Virus record (IMG/VR): IMGVR_UViG_3300008259_005066
Span: 145,519-209,518 of that record
DNA length: 64,000 nt
Origin: a virus
Direction: 5' to 3' (one strand)
The first letter of the stretch is position 1; the number at the start of each line of letters is the position of its first letter. The notes beneath the pieces were generated by a model. The model had not been told where the DNA came from. It saw nothing but the letters and a program-made list of their open reading frames with translations, and did not search any database. This document shows, one piece after another, positions 29,812 to 39,236 of the stretch. The position numbers and the translations under genes are program-made.

Positions 29812-32800
29812 TTACAGGCGCCCTACTACGACTTCTATCACACCTTCCGTGCCATCAAAGTCTTCCAGTGCTTTGCCTATCACAGTGCCCACACGTGGAT
29901 CTGGTTCGGCTCTAGCACGACCATCTGCTGTGGATACCATCATGTCGCCTTTGCGCACAGGACCTGTGACCCGGGTTGGTACACGACCTGTGAGTGCTAC
30001 AGCAACAATGTGATCACCTTCCAGTGCAGAATTCATGATGTAACTTGGATTGGTAGAAATCACACCAGCCACACGCTTGCATGCTTCTTCGGTGCAACCT
30101 GTGACTTCGGCTGATCCGCCAAAACATACCACTGTGCCGGGTTCTAGATTGGTATCTGCCGCATACATCTCGGCCAAGTCAGCGTATTGTGCTGAGGTGG
30201 CTTTGGCAAATATGGTATTGAAATAACTGCTGGATGTTCCAATGTTGCCTACACCGTTGGCCTGCAGATTGTTGATACCAGCCGAAGTAAATGACACAAT
30301 ACCAGAACCGCCTACATTGATATTGACATTACCGTTGCTGGTAGCGCAACTCACATTGGACGTTCCATTGGCGATGGTAGTGGTATCAACGTTATTGGAA
30401 CTCAGTGTGCCAGGTGTTGTTCCATCCGGTCCAAAGAATGCCAAGGTGTTGCCCGAGGTGTTCTTGAGGACGATGTTGCCCAGCGTGATCGAGTTACCAC
30501 TGAAGTAGCCATCTCTCCATCTCAGCGCAGAACTGCCCAAATCATAAGTGACGTTGGCTGTGGGTATCAAATCACCGGTGATACGCACATCGTTGTCGGT
30601 GTCAACCACTTCCACGGCAGCATTGCCGTTGACGTTAGAAATACCTTTGACCGTGACCGTGGTAGTGATCTCTCGCACCTCGATAGTATCAGACACCAGA
30701 GGTGCTTCTGTAAATGTCAGCACATTGCCTGTCACGGAATAGGCCAACACAGGAATCTGTAGCACACCGTTGATCGAAACGATACAGGAGTCTGTGGTCT
30801 GGCTAGTGCCCAATGTGTATGCTACAGTAGATCCATCTCCGTTGAACACTTCTGAATCGATTACTGTGAACACAGTGCCCGCAGATACCCACGAGTCTGC
30901 ATCATAGAATTCCAAACTGTCCAGCGTGGTGTTGAAACGGATCATACCAGTGACGCCAGTGGCCGGACGCTGTGCGGAGTTACCGCGTGGTATCAGGATT
31001 GAGTTACTGGATTGGAATGAAACTACGGCATTGGCTACCTGTGTGGAGTTACCAAATGACGCTGTAGACGTGCCTGCATCAACATAGAATATGTTGGCAG
31101 TGGTGTCACTGTTGACCGCAAAGTCTGTGTCAGAGCTGTCACTGTTTACTGTGACGCGACCTGTGCGGCTGGTTATACTGGCAACATATAAATTGCCGTT
31201 GGTGATATCAATGCCTTGTGTAGATGCTACTGCACGCACATTGGCTTCTGCTGTGTTGCCAACAAATATTTTTACGTTGCCGTTGGTAGAACCCAGCATT
31301 AAATTACCACGTGACGTGCTTCCACCTGTTTGTGCGTTGGCCACTACGTATAAGTAACCGTCATTGAGTGAAGAAGTGTCGCCAAAGAAAGCAGGATCAT
31401 CATGAGTGCTGGAACCAATACCCATGTCAATGAAAAATGTGGAGTCGGTTCCGTTGTCAGCAGTGGCCACATAGTCTGTAGATGCAATGGGGCCAGCGTT
31501 GATGTTTTCAAAGTTAATCTGGCTGTATGAATTGGTGTTGCCCGAAAACTGTGCTACTATGTTGGAACCCAGAGGGGTAAATCCTGCAACACCTGCTTGT
31601 ATGGCCAAGTTACCTGTGGGCGCTTGACCAAAGAAAATACCAGAAACATTGGCTACGATATTGCTTGTGGAAGTAAAGGTACCAATTACTGTGCCATTGC
31701 CGGTTATGTAGAGTTGTTGTGCATTGATATTGCCACTCAACGCATTGAGATTGGCCGAAGTGTTGATATTGCCTGTGGCATCGATGCGGCCGCCTGTGGA
31801 TATATTACCGCCTGTGATGTTACCAAGAACGGTCAATGCATCAGTAGTGGCATCATATGTGATTCCTGCATCACCGGCAATTAAACCGTTGTTGTTGAAC
31901 AAAATCTGTGTGTTAGAACCTGGCGCTACAAATGGACCAGAAATGTTGCCTACTGATACTACGCTTTCAGCATAGATATTGCCTGCTTGGAACGTGCCAT
32001 ACTGCACCACATTGACGATGTTGTTTCCGCTGAAGTTTACATTGGCAGCAGCTACAACGTTGCCGGTAGAGTTATCCCAGAATACCGAAGCATTACCTTT
32101 GCCTGTGGCTGCTTTGTAGTATTCCATGTAGATACCACGATCCATACCATCATCTGAGGTCAACGGTGCTCCATTGGCACCTGTGCCCATGATGATTATG
32201 GGATCTTCTACCCGCAAGTCATCGATGTTGATGTAGGTCAGATTGCCTTGGACCACTAAGTTGCCACCAATAGTAGCGTTGCCTGTGGTCTCCAGATGAA
32301 CAGCATACAGAGTGCTGTTAGCAGTGATATTGCCACCAAAAATATTGCCAGTGGCAGAAATGTTTGCTCCGCTGGAAATCAAACCGGTTGCCACAACAGC
32401 GGCGTTTGATATAAGATTACCACCGGTAATATTGCCAGTTGCGGATACAGTGGTGGCAGCAGATACGGAAGCATTACTTACCACATTGCCACCTGTGACA
32501 TTGCCAGTGGCACTCACAGTGGTTGCCGCTGACACTGCGGCGTTGCTTACTAGGTTACCACCAGTGATGTTACCGGTAGTGTTTATTTGTCCAGATACAC
32601 TGAGGTTGCCAAGAGCCAGATTACCAGTAATGGTAACGTTACCAATCACAGCGCCACTGGAAATCAAATTACCAGCAGTGACATTACCTGTGGCATCGAT
32701 GTTGCCAGTGGTAGAAATGTTACCACCGGATATGTTACCAGTGGTTGTTGAAATATTGCCTGCGGCTATGACAGCCGCATTGGAAACCAAGTTACCACCG

Positions 32801-33357
32801 GTGATGTTACCGGTAGCGGAAATTTGACCCACTGTGGAAAGATTGCCGGCACGCACATTGCCAGTGATGGCTGCATCCGTGATAATATTGCCGACCAAAC
32901 TTGTGGTGCCGTTGATGACGATGTTGCCACCAATGTTGGCGTCATTGGTGTGGAAACTGGCGTAACTAGCGATAGTGACCGTGGTATTGGTAGTGGTGTC
33001 ATTGGTGAATACCGTGACAAACTCACCTTGAGATTCATCCCAAACAAAAGCGATGTTTTGGCTGCTGCCACGTTCGCCAATGAAACCAATGTCCAAACTA
33101 GGAGCACCTGATTGATTGGCGGCCAGCAACAGTATGGGATCTTCAATAACAACACTGACTGTGTCAATGGTTGTGGTAGTTCCGTTGACTGTCAAGTTGC
33201 CAGATACTGTAAGATCTGATCCGTAGACCAGACTGTTGGCTATTTTGCCTGCTGTGATTGAGTAATCTTGCAGTTTGACGCCTGCGTTGATACCAAGGTA
33301 TACGTTACCGGTTGATGAATCGGTAATCTGATTGTTTTTTATCCGTGTAATGGCCAT
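29812..33357 (-). CDS. Long tail fibre, GNITGGN shaft with SAQYAD C-terminal domain
   Basis: 1,181 residues. N-terminus MAITRIKNNQITDSSTGNVY resembles that of the next fibre (MAISRISGNILQDNLQRG), so both may attach to the same base. The shaft is made of GNITGGNLVSNAAV-type repeats (about 140-360), then the recurring DPIIIMGTGANGAPLTSDDG module, a long beta region, and SINGVLQIPVLAYSVTGNVL. The end is NGVGNIGTSSSYFNTIFAKA, SAQYADLAEMY and the GRVPTRVTGPVRKGD...VVGRL domain. It is the intact version of the arrangement split between 33416 and 38462. Confidence 0.8.
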   Translation of the reverse strand: MAITRIKNNQITDSSTGNVYLGINAGVKLQDYSITAGKIANSLVYGSDLTVSGNLTVNGTTTTIDTVSVVIEDPILLLAANQSGAPSLDIGFIGERGSSQNIAFVWDESQGEFVTVFTNDTTTNTTVTIASYASFHTNDANIGGNIVINGTTSLVGNIITDAAITGNVRAGNLSTVGQISATGNITGGNLVSNAAVIAAGNISTTTGNISGGNISTTGNIDATGNVTAGNLISSGAVIGNVTITGNLALGNLSVSGQINTTGNITGGNLVSNAAVSAATTVSATGNVTGGNVVSNASVSAATTVSATGNITGGNLISNAAVVATGLISSGANISATGNIFGGNITANSTLYAVHLETTGNATIGGNLVVQGNLTYINIDDLRVEDPIIIMGTGANGAPLTSDDGMDRGIYMEYYKAATGKGNASVFWDNSTGNVVAAANVNFSGNNIVNVVQYGTFQAGNIYAESVVSVGNISGPFVAPGSNTQILFNNNGLIAGDAGITYDATTDALTVLGNITGGNISTGGRIDATGNINTSANLNALSGNINAQQLYITGNGTVIGTFTSTSNIVANVSGIFFGQAPTGNLAIQAGVAGFTPLGSNIVAQFSGNTNSYSQINFENINAGPIASTDYVATADNGTDSTFFIDMGIGSSTHDDPAFFGDTSSLNDGYLYVVANAQTGGSTSRGNLMLGSTNGNVKIFVGNTAEANVRAVASTQGIDITNGNLYVASITSRTGRVTVNSDSSDTDFAVNSDTTANIFYVDAGTSTASFGNSTQVANAVVSFQSSNSILIPRGNSAQRPATGVTGMIRFNTTLDSLEFYDADSWVSAGTVFTVIDSEVFNGDGSTVAYTLGTSQTTDSCIVSINGVLQIPVLAYSVTGNVLTFTEAPLVSDTIEVREITTTVTVKGISNVNGNAAVEVVDTDNDVRITGDLIPTANVTYDLGSSALRWRDGYFSGNSITLGNIVLKNTSGNTLAFFGPDGTTPGTLSSNNVDTTTIANGTSNVSCATSNGNVNINVGGSGIVSFTSAGINNLQANGVGNIGTSSSYFNTIFAKATSAQYADLAEMYAADTNLEPGTVVCFGGSAEVTGCTEEACKRVAGVISTNPSYIMNSALEGDHIVAVALTGRVPTRVTGPVRKGDMMVSTADGRARAEPDPRVGTVIGKALEDFDGTEGVIEVVVGRL

Positions 33358-33387
33358 AATATGTCACTTCGCTCCGCTCTATGGTAT

Positions 33388-33395
33388 TATTTAGC
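33388..33395 (-). promoter_or_regulatory. Late promoter GCTAAATA
   Basis: GCTAAATA with a 30-nt leader containing AGCGGAGCGAAG before the ATG at 33357. Confidence 0.6.
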
Positions 33396-33415
33396 GGTCC
33401 GGCCAAAAAGATCTG

Positions 33416-34744
33416 TTACCAGGCGCCAATCACTATCATAATTTTGTGCGGGCCTGCACCGCACGTTTCCAGTGCTTTGCCCACGATCACACCCGGGCGC
33501 CAGTCATTATCTGCTAGTTTTTCTGCATGTCCAGCACGGCCTGACGTGGTCAGCACATCGCCTTTGGCCACAGGACCTACCACCCAGCAAGGTACACGTC
33601 CTGCCATGGCTATGGGCACACCTGCTTGACCTGCGTTCATGATATAGGCAGGATCAGTGGAAATCACACCGGCCAATCGTTGATCAGCATACTGGTAACT
33701 TTCTGTGACTTCGCTGTCGCCCGCAAAAATCATTACCCACCCGGGCTGATAAGCGCCATCGGCAGCAAAATATTCCGCCAAGTCCGCATACTGAGCAGAT
33801 GTTGCTTTGGCAAATATAGTATTGAAATATGTGCCGCTGGAACCAATGTTGCCAACGCCGTTGGCATTGTTGTTGAATATGTTGCCTACACTTAAATTGC
33901 CAGTGCCAACATCTAGCCCGCCGCCGCTGGATATCGTGGCAGGAGTGGTCCCATCTGCGGCAAAGAAACCAATGGCATTGCCAGTTTGGTTGGTCAGTAT
34001 CACGTTGCCAAGATAGATCGAATTGCCTGCTAGATATAGATCATTCCATCTCAGAGTGGTGTTGCCCAAATCATAAGTGACGTTGGCTGTCGGTAACAGA
34101 TTGCCTGTGATATTGACTTGTGCGGTAGCGTCACTGACATTTACAATAGCATTGCCAGCGGAGTTGCTGATTTCTGTGACCACTTGTAACTGGCTTATGA
34201 AACGTATTTCAATTTGATCCGCCACCGATGGAGCTTCTGTGAATGTTATGACGTTGCCTGTGACAGAGTAAGCAAAAACAGGAACTTGGCTCACACCGTT
34301 GATGCTGACCAAAATAGAATCAGATGTAGCAGTTTCATTCAAGGCAAATACCGAAGTTGCGCCATCGCCATTGATAATTTGGCTGGTGATATCTACTAAA
34401 TCTTGACCTACCACATCCCACTCAGTGCCGTCATAGACTTCGACCAACAATGTATTGGTATTGAATCGCAACGCACCTTGATCAGGTGATCCGGGACGCT
34501 GTGCAGTATTACCCGTGGGTATGGTCAGCGCAGTGGTACTAGTAATCTGTGTCACACCAGCAGAGGCAGGTATCAGCACTAGATTACCTGTTGTGGCTGT
34601 TAAAGTAACGTTGGTGTTGGATGTGATTGCTGTGCCGTCAATGGTAAAGTTATCAACTATCAACTGGCCTTGGATATTGGCTGTGGTTCCATTGAAGGTA
34701 AAGTTAGCACTGTCCACTAGATAACTAGTTTCCGCCGGTGACAT
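33416..34744 (-). CDS. Tail fibre C-terminal part, probably continuing the upstream fibre in another frame
   Basis: 442 codons. The nominal start (MSPAETSYLVDSANFTFNG) lies inside the last codons of the upstream gene and has no ribosome binding site. From VDSANFTFNGTTANIQG onward it matches the C-terminal half of the 1,181-residue fibre: GNTAQRPGSPDQGALRFNT, SINGVSQVPVFAYSVTGNV, TYDLGNTTLRWNDLYLAGNS, SAQYADLAEYF and GRVPCWVVGPVAKGD. I read it as the end of one large fibre broken by an indel, or a deliberate separate C-terminal subunit. Confidence 0.7.
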   Translation of the reverse strand: MSPAETSYLVDSANFTFNGTTANIQGQLIVDNFTIDGTAITSNTNVTLTATTGNLVLIPASAGVTQITSTTALTIPTGNTAQRPGSPDQGALRFNTNTLLVEVYDGTEWDVVGQDLVDITSQIINGDGATSVFALNETATSDSILVSINGVSQVPVFAYSVTGNVITFTEAPSVADQIEIRFISQLQVVTEISNSAGNAIVNVSDATAQVNITGNLLPTANVTYDLGNTTLRWNDLYLAGNSIYLGNVILTNQTGNAIGFFAADGTTPATISSGGGLDVGTGNLSVGNIFNNNANGVGNIGSSGTYFNTIFAKATSAQYADLAEYFAADGAYQPGWVMIFAGDSEVTESYQYADQRLAGVISTDPAYIMNAGQAGVPIAMAGRVPCWVVGPVAKGDVLTTSGRAGHAEKLADNDWRPGVIVGKALETCGAGPHKIMIVIGAW

Positions 34745-37700
34745 TGCCTGTGGCCGATATGGTAGTTGCTGCCGATACGGCAGAATTGGAAATTAAATTA
34801 CCAACACTGACGTTGCCATTGACGTTTGCCTGTCCTGTGGCTGAGATATTGGCCACATACAAATCGGTTATGCTAACATTGCCAACCACTGCTGAATTGG
34901 CAATGAGATAGTTGCCCTGCACGTTGGCTGGCGTGGTTATGTTGCCTGTGCTGGTCAGTGTTCCTAGATTGATGATGTTACCACTGGTCACATTGGCCAA
35001 GATAGTGATATTACCACCATTGATGTTGCCGGATCCTACAGATAAATTACCTGCTGTGACGTTGGCGACAATGACTGCGCTGTTGGCTATGTTTAGATCT
35101 TGTCCCGATATCAATGCGTTGGATATGACATTGCCACCAGTGATGTTACCAGTGGCAGTGATTGTTGTAGACGCACTGATCGCGGCATTGGAAACTAAAT
35201 TACCACCGGTAATGTTACCGGTAGCTGATACAGTAGTAGCAGCCGATACAGCGGCGTTTGATGTCAAGTTACCACCGGTAACATTACCGGTAACATTGAC
35301 GTATCCGGTGGCTGAGATATTTCCTACATCTAGATCTGTGATCGTGACATTGCCAATCACGGCTGAATTAGCAATGAGATAGTTGCCTTGCACATTGGCA
35401 GGAGTGGTGATGTTACCGGTACTGTCTATTGTTCCAAGATTAACGATGTTACCACTGTTTACATTGACTGTTACAGTGATATTTCCAGTTGAAATATTTC
35501 CAGAACCAGTAGAAACATTACCTGCTGTGACGTTGGCAGTAATGACAGCACTGTTAGCGATAGAAAGATCTTGACCAGTGATCAATGCGTTGGCTATGAC
35601 ATTGCCACCAGTGATGTTTCCTGTGGCAGAAATTTGGCCTGCTGTGGCTAGATTACCGCTGACTGTGTTGCCAACAATCAGCGCAGATTCTCCGTAGAGA
35701 TTACCAATTTGCCAAGTTCCAAATTGATTGACAGTCACTATCTCGTTGGCGATGGTCACATCTTTGGCTGCCAGGAGATTTCCTGCGGAATTATCGTAAC
35801 CTATGAAAGCAGATTTCTCAGAAGTTGAATAATACCACAGTTGCTCGCCGCGATCCTTGCCATCATTGGTAGTCAATGGAGTGTTGTTGGCTCCACGACC
35901 CATGGAAATGATTGGGTCCTCAATGTTGAGGCTGGTCACATTGTTGTAGACTAAATCGCCATTGACAGTGAGATTGCCATCTATGATAGCATCGCCGTTG
36001 ACTTGTAGATTGCCTTGGGCAGTGATGTCATCGCCAGTGATTGACCCAGTCACAGTGAGCGTGTCTGTTTGGATGTTACCACCGGTGCCATATCCTACCT
36101 GGAAGATATTGGTTGCTTGGTCATAGGTTAAATTAGCGGATGCGCCAAAATCACTGTTGAGGTTGTATTGTATCTGGGTATTGGACCCAGCGGGCTGTTG
36201 GAAATCAACAGGAGCACCATTGGCATAATAGTATCCATCAGTGAGTATGTTGCCCACTGCGGCATTGCCGGTGATCGTGAGTGTGATTCCACTGATAGAA
36301 CCGTTGGATATGATATTGCCACCCGTGATGTTACCAGTGGCAGTGACAGTGGTAGCGGCCGATATGGCAGCATTGGATATGACATTGCCACCCGTGATAT
36401 TACCAGTGGCCGATATAGTGGTTGTGGCTGATATGGCAGCATTTGAAGTCACATTGCCACCGGTGATATTGCCAGTGGCAGAAATTGTAGTCACAGCAGA
36501 TATGGCAGCGTTTGACACTAAATTACCACCTGTGATATTGCCAGTGGCACTCACAGTGGTAGCGGCACTGATAGCGGCATTTGATGTCAAGTTACCACCG
36601 GTGATGTTACCAGTGGCCGATATAGTGGTTGTGGCTGATATGGCAGCATTGGATATCACATTGCCACCCCATACATTACCCGTGGCTGCCACAAATCCTT
36701 GAGTGCTGAGATTACCGACTATCGCTGTTTCGGTGGCTGTGAGAGTCGCGGTATAGACACCAAGATTGGCATTTAGATTGGCGGCCGTGATATTGCCATT
36801 GACTGTGAGGCTGTTGCCTACAGCATTACCAATGTTGGGTGTGACCAAATTGGCCCCGGGCTTGACTGATATATTGCCCGATCCGTCAAAGGCCGTGGTG
36901 TCGTTGTCCACCTTGGCAGCGAACACAGTGCCATTGAGCACCAAACCTGCGGCTGTGTTGGCCGAGTAGACTTGGCTGGCACTAAACTGTGTGAATTCAA
37001 TGTTAGCATAGCCAATGATAAATGGACCTGGAGGTGCTGTTTTTACATAACTTTCTCCGGCTCCGGTGTTACCTGCCTGAACATAGAAATAGGAACCTTG
37101 GTCCAGACCAGTGGAAGTATCTGGTTCGTATGTATCCGTATCGCTAGAACGTGTGAGTATCCATGGCGCAGACACATTACCAGTCTGGCTGACCACATAC
37201 ACACCATTTTCATAGGCCAAGGCTTGCTGATAAACCAACACACGCTGACCCACTGTGGGATTGACACCATCCACGGTGAGTTGAGCATTGACATTGGCAG
37301 TGAGCGTGGCTCCTATACCAGAATTCACTGTCACACCTTGTGTGAGACCAGCCGCCGATGTGATGTTGGCCACTGGTACACCATTGTAAATGGTAGTGAG
37401 CACGGCCGCTGATGCATTGGGAGTAGATACTACAAAATAAGCAGTGTTGCCTGCGATGCCAGAAAAAGAATTTGCAAACCACAGTTGATCATTGATCTGC
37501 AGATTGGCCGCTGAAGAAAACACTACCACGTTACCTGCTATGGTATCTGTCACTGTGAAAGTGTTGCCGCCTTGGGTATAAGTTGCGGCGGGCAATGCTA
37601 CCGGAGTCTCAACATAGACTGGAGTGTGGATATGGATTCCCGATGACACCGCATCGTCAACATATTGTTTGGTAGCGGCATCATAGGACTGTTGTGGATT

Positions 37701-38462
37701 GGACAGCCCATTGATCCACTGTGAGTTCATCACTATGTTGCCAGTGCCGTCCCATTGTAGCACACCGCTGGCAGAATTCAGCGTGAGATCACCAGAACTG
37801 GTTGTGACAGTGTTGGTTACAATGTTGGGTGCTGTCACATTGCCAATGGCCACTATGTTGCCAGAAGAATACAAGTTGCCACCATTGATATTGCCAGTGG
37901 CCGTGATTGTTGTGGCCGCTGAAATAGCGGCGTTGGATATGACATTGCCACCCGTGATATTACCAGTGGCAGTGACAGTGGTAGCGGCCGATATGGCAGC
38001 ATTGGACACGATGTTGCCACCTGTGACATTGCCACCCACTGTGACTGTGTTTGAAATGTTTACGATATTGCCAGTGAAATACTCCTGCACCACCAGATTG
38101 GCCACTACCAGGTTGCCAGATATGCTGACATTACCTATCACAGCGCCGGTGGATATCAAGTTACCAGCAGTTAAATTCGCAGTGACGGCTACATTGGTGC
38201 CATCATAGGTAAATCCAGAATTAGTTAGAGCTAACTGTGTAGACCCAGCATAAAATACGCCATTGGCCGTGGCCGAAGTGATGCGAACATTTGACGCATT
38301 GGCCACACCCAAAACTGTGAAATCATCCGCAGGTGTGCTGGTTAGCACGCCAACACGATTGTTGTCTACATCAAAGTAGATCAGGTTGCCCTGGATGCTG
38401 AGATTGGCACCACGTTGCAGGTTGTCCTGCAATATATTGCCGGAAATGCGAGATATTGCCAT
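34725..38462 (-). CDS. Very long GNITGGN-repeat tail fibre, N-terminal part
   Basis: 1,245 codons starting MAISRISGNILQDNLQRGAN. Near residues 255-480 lies a non-repeat domain (QQSYDAATKQYVDDAVSSGI, VGQRVLVYQQALAYENGVYV, TGLDQGSYFYVQAGNTG). The rest is dominated by 23-residue units GGN(V/L)xSNAAISAxTT(I/V)SATGNIT, five of them in perfect tandem. The DPIISMGRGANNTPLTTNDG module occurs near residue 870. It stops in the middle of a repeat (ATGNVTGGN), where sibling fibres continue into their C-terminal domains. That continuation is in the overlapping frame at 33416-34744. AAGGG and CATAAATA precede the start. Confidence 0.78.
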   Translation of the reverse strand: MAISRISGNILQDNLQRGANLSIQGNLIYFDVDNNRVGVLTSTPADDFTVLGVANASNVRITSATANGVFYAGSTQLALTNSGFTYDGTNVAVTANLTAGNLISTGAVIGNVSISGNLVVANLVVQEYFTGNIVNISNTVTVGGNVTGGNIVSNAAISAATTVTATGNITGGNVISNAAISAATTITATGNINGGNLYSSGNIVAIGNVTAPNIVTNTVTTSSGDLTLNSASGVLQWDGTGNIVMNSQWINGLSNPQQSYDAATKQYVDDAVSSGIHIHTPVYVETPVALPAATYTQGGNTFTVTDTIAGNVVVFSSAANLQINDQLWFANSFSGIAGNTAYFVVSTPNASAAVLTTIYNGVPVANITSAAGLTQGVTVNSGIGATLTANVNAQLTVDGVNPTVGQRVLVYQQALAYENGVYVVSQTGNVSAPWILTRSSDTDTYEPDTSTGLDQGSYFYVQAGNTGAGESYVKTAPPGPFIIGYANIEFTQFSASQVYSANTAAGLVLNGTVFAAKVDNDTTAFDGSGNISVKPGANLVTPNIGNAVGNSLTVNGNITAANLNANLGVYTATLTATETAIVGNLSTQGFVAATGNVWGGNVISNAAISATTTISATGNITGGNLTSNAAISAATTVSATGNITGGNLVSNAAISAVTTISATGNITGGNVTSNAAISATTTISATGNITGGNVISNAAISAATTVTATGNITGGNIISNGSISGITLTITGNAAVGNILTDGYYYANGAPVDFQQPAGSNTQIQYNLNSDFGASANLTYDQATNIFQVGYGTGGNIQTDTLTVTGSITGDDITAQGNLQVNGDAIIDGNLTVNGDLVYNNVTSLNIEDPIISMGRGANNTPLTTNDGKDRGEQLWYYSTSEKSAFIGYDNSAGNLLAAKDVTIANEIVTVNQFGTWQIGNLYGESALIVGNTVSGNLATAGQISATGNITGGNVIANALITGQDLSIANSAVITANVTAGNVSTGSGNISTGNITVTVNVNSGNIVNLGTIDSTGNITTPANVQGNYLIANSAVIGNVTITDLDVGNISATGYVNVTGNVTGGNLTSNAAVSAATTVSATGNITGGNLVSNAAISASTTITATGNITGGNVISNALISGQDLNIANSAVIVANVTAGNLSVGSGNINGGNITILANVTSGNIINLGTLTSTGNITTPANVQGNYLIANSAVVGNVSITDLYVANISATGQANVNGNVSVGNLISNSAVSAATTISATGNVTGGN
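36310..36670 (-). repeat. Tandem 69-bp (23-codon) repeats in fibre gene
   Basis: About five successive in-frame units encoding GGNVISNAAISATTTISATG-like blocks followed by NIT, differing by one to three residues each. Boundaries are approximate. Isolated units of the same type occur elsewhere in this gene and in the 29812 fibre. Confidence 0.8.
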
Positions 38463-38478
38463 CGATAGCCCTTTTTAC

Positions 38479-38486
38479 TATTTATG
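38479..38486 (-). promoter_or_regulatory. Late promoter CATAAATA
   Basis: CATAAATA with a 16-nt leader containing AAAAGGG before the ATG at 38462. Confidence 0.6.
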
Positions 38487-38489
38487 GGC

Positions 38490-38912
38490 TTATGGTTGTG
38501 TGGGCGCGACCACGCTCCTGATGACGTTTATGGGCTCGCCATCGGGCGGAGCCGAAGTAAAAGTTATGTCGTAACCACCGCCCGTGATTGAGTATGTGGT
38601 ACCAGGTTGCTGATACACAGAACCTATGAACACAATGACTTGATCATCTGCAGAAATTGCTGTGGTATTGGTGAGGCTAAAAGTCAAGGTAGAGCCATCG
38701 CCGGTGTCGCTGTAGACATCTACATTGAGTTCTCCGCCTATGCCCACAGGGCGAAATACAGAACCGTTGAAAAATTCCAGCGTGCCTATGTCTGTGTTAT
38801 AACGGAAACTGCCAAAAACCGGTGCTGTGGGACGTGTGCTGGAATCGCCAGCAGGAACCACTATGCTGGAACTACCGCTTTGCAGTTGACGATTTTTGAC
38901 AAAGTAACCCAT
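38490..38912 (-). CDS. Small fibre-associated protein
   Basis: 140 residues. SSSIVVPAGDSSTRPTAPVF followed by GSFRYNTDIGTLEFFNGSVF is the same module that appears in the long fibres as GNTAQRPxxPxxGxLRFNT. The second half (GDGSTLTFSLTNTTAISADD, VFIGSVYQQPGTTYSITGGG) matches their SINGVxQxPxxAYSVTGN module. It is therefore a free-standing copy of the fibre middle domain, possibly a short fibre or connector. It overlaps the next upstream gene by one base in a TAATG-type junction. Confidence 0.65.
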   Translation of the reverse strand: MGYFVKNRQLQSGSSSIVVPAGDSSTRPTAPVFGSFRYNTDIGTLEFFNGSVFRPVGIGGELNVDVYSDTGDGSTLTFSLTNTTAISADDQVIVFIGSVYQQPGTTYSITGGGYDITFTSAPPDGEPINVIRSVVAPTQP

Positions 38913-39226
38913 TAGATAGTGGTGAAACTTGCGACTGTGGTGATAGCATTGTTGGCATTGGCATCGGCCCGCACTGTATCGCCTGGTCCCAACAGCAGTT
39001 TTTCACTGCCCGCATACAATTGATAGGTATCGTTGGCAGTGATCAACAGTTGGCTCAATATGGTGTTGCTGTTGCCGGCTGAGCTACCGCTGGGCACCAC
39101 ATACACATTGGCAACCACGTTGCCAGCTGAGTAGTTTGTGAAACTCAAAAATGTGATAGCCGTGTTGCCCGAACTGGTGTAGATATTACCGGCTGCTGTT
39201 GTTACGTTTCCTACTGCTATAGTCAT
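38912..39226 (-). CDS. Small beta-rich structural-like protein
   Basis: 104 residues, starting MTIAVGNVTTAAGNIYTSSG. Rich in Thr, Asn, Ala and Gly, with ANVYVVPSGSSAGNSNTILS and ANDTYQLYAGSEKLLLGPGD, strands that suggest a single beta sandwich. Its size and layout resemble the 92-residue gene at 6385. No enzyme motif. The position between fibre genes suggests a fibre accessory or decoration subunit. Confidence 0.6.
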   Translation of the reverse strand: MTIAVGNVTTAAGNIYTSSGNTAITFLSFTNYSAGNVVANVYVVPSGSSAGNSNTILSQLLITANDTYQLYAGSEKLLLGPGDTVRADANANNAITTVASFTTI

Positions 39227-39236
39227 GATCTGTTCC

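Noticed and set aside
36310-36670. CRISPR array suggested by regular repeats
   Set aside because: Repeats are contiguous, in-frame and coding, without unique spacers.
26010-38208. Long plus-strand frames full of LPPVTLPVA-like repeats opposite the fibre genes
   Set aside because: They are the antisense reading of GNVTGGN repeats; they lack promoters and ribosome sites and their repeats exactly mirror the minus-strand codons.
24955-38462. Diversity-generating retroelement acting on the fibres
   Set aside because: No reverse transcriptase or template/variable repeat pair with adenine-specific changes was seen in the window.
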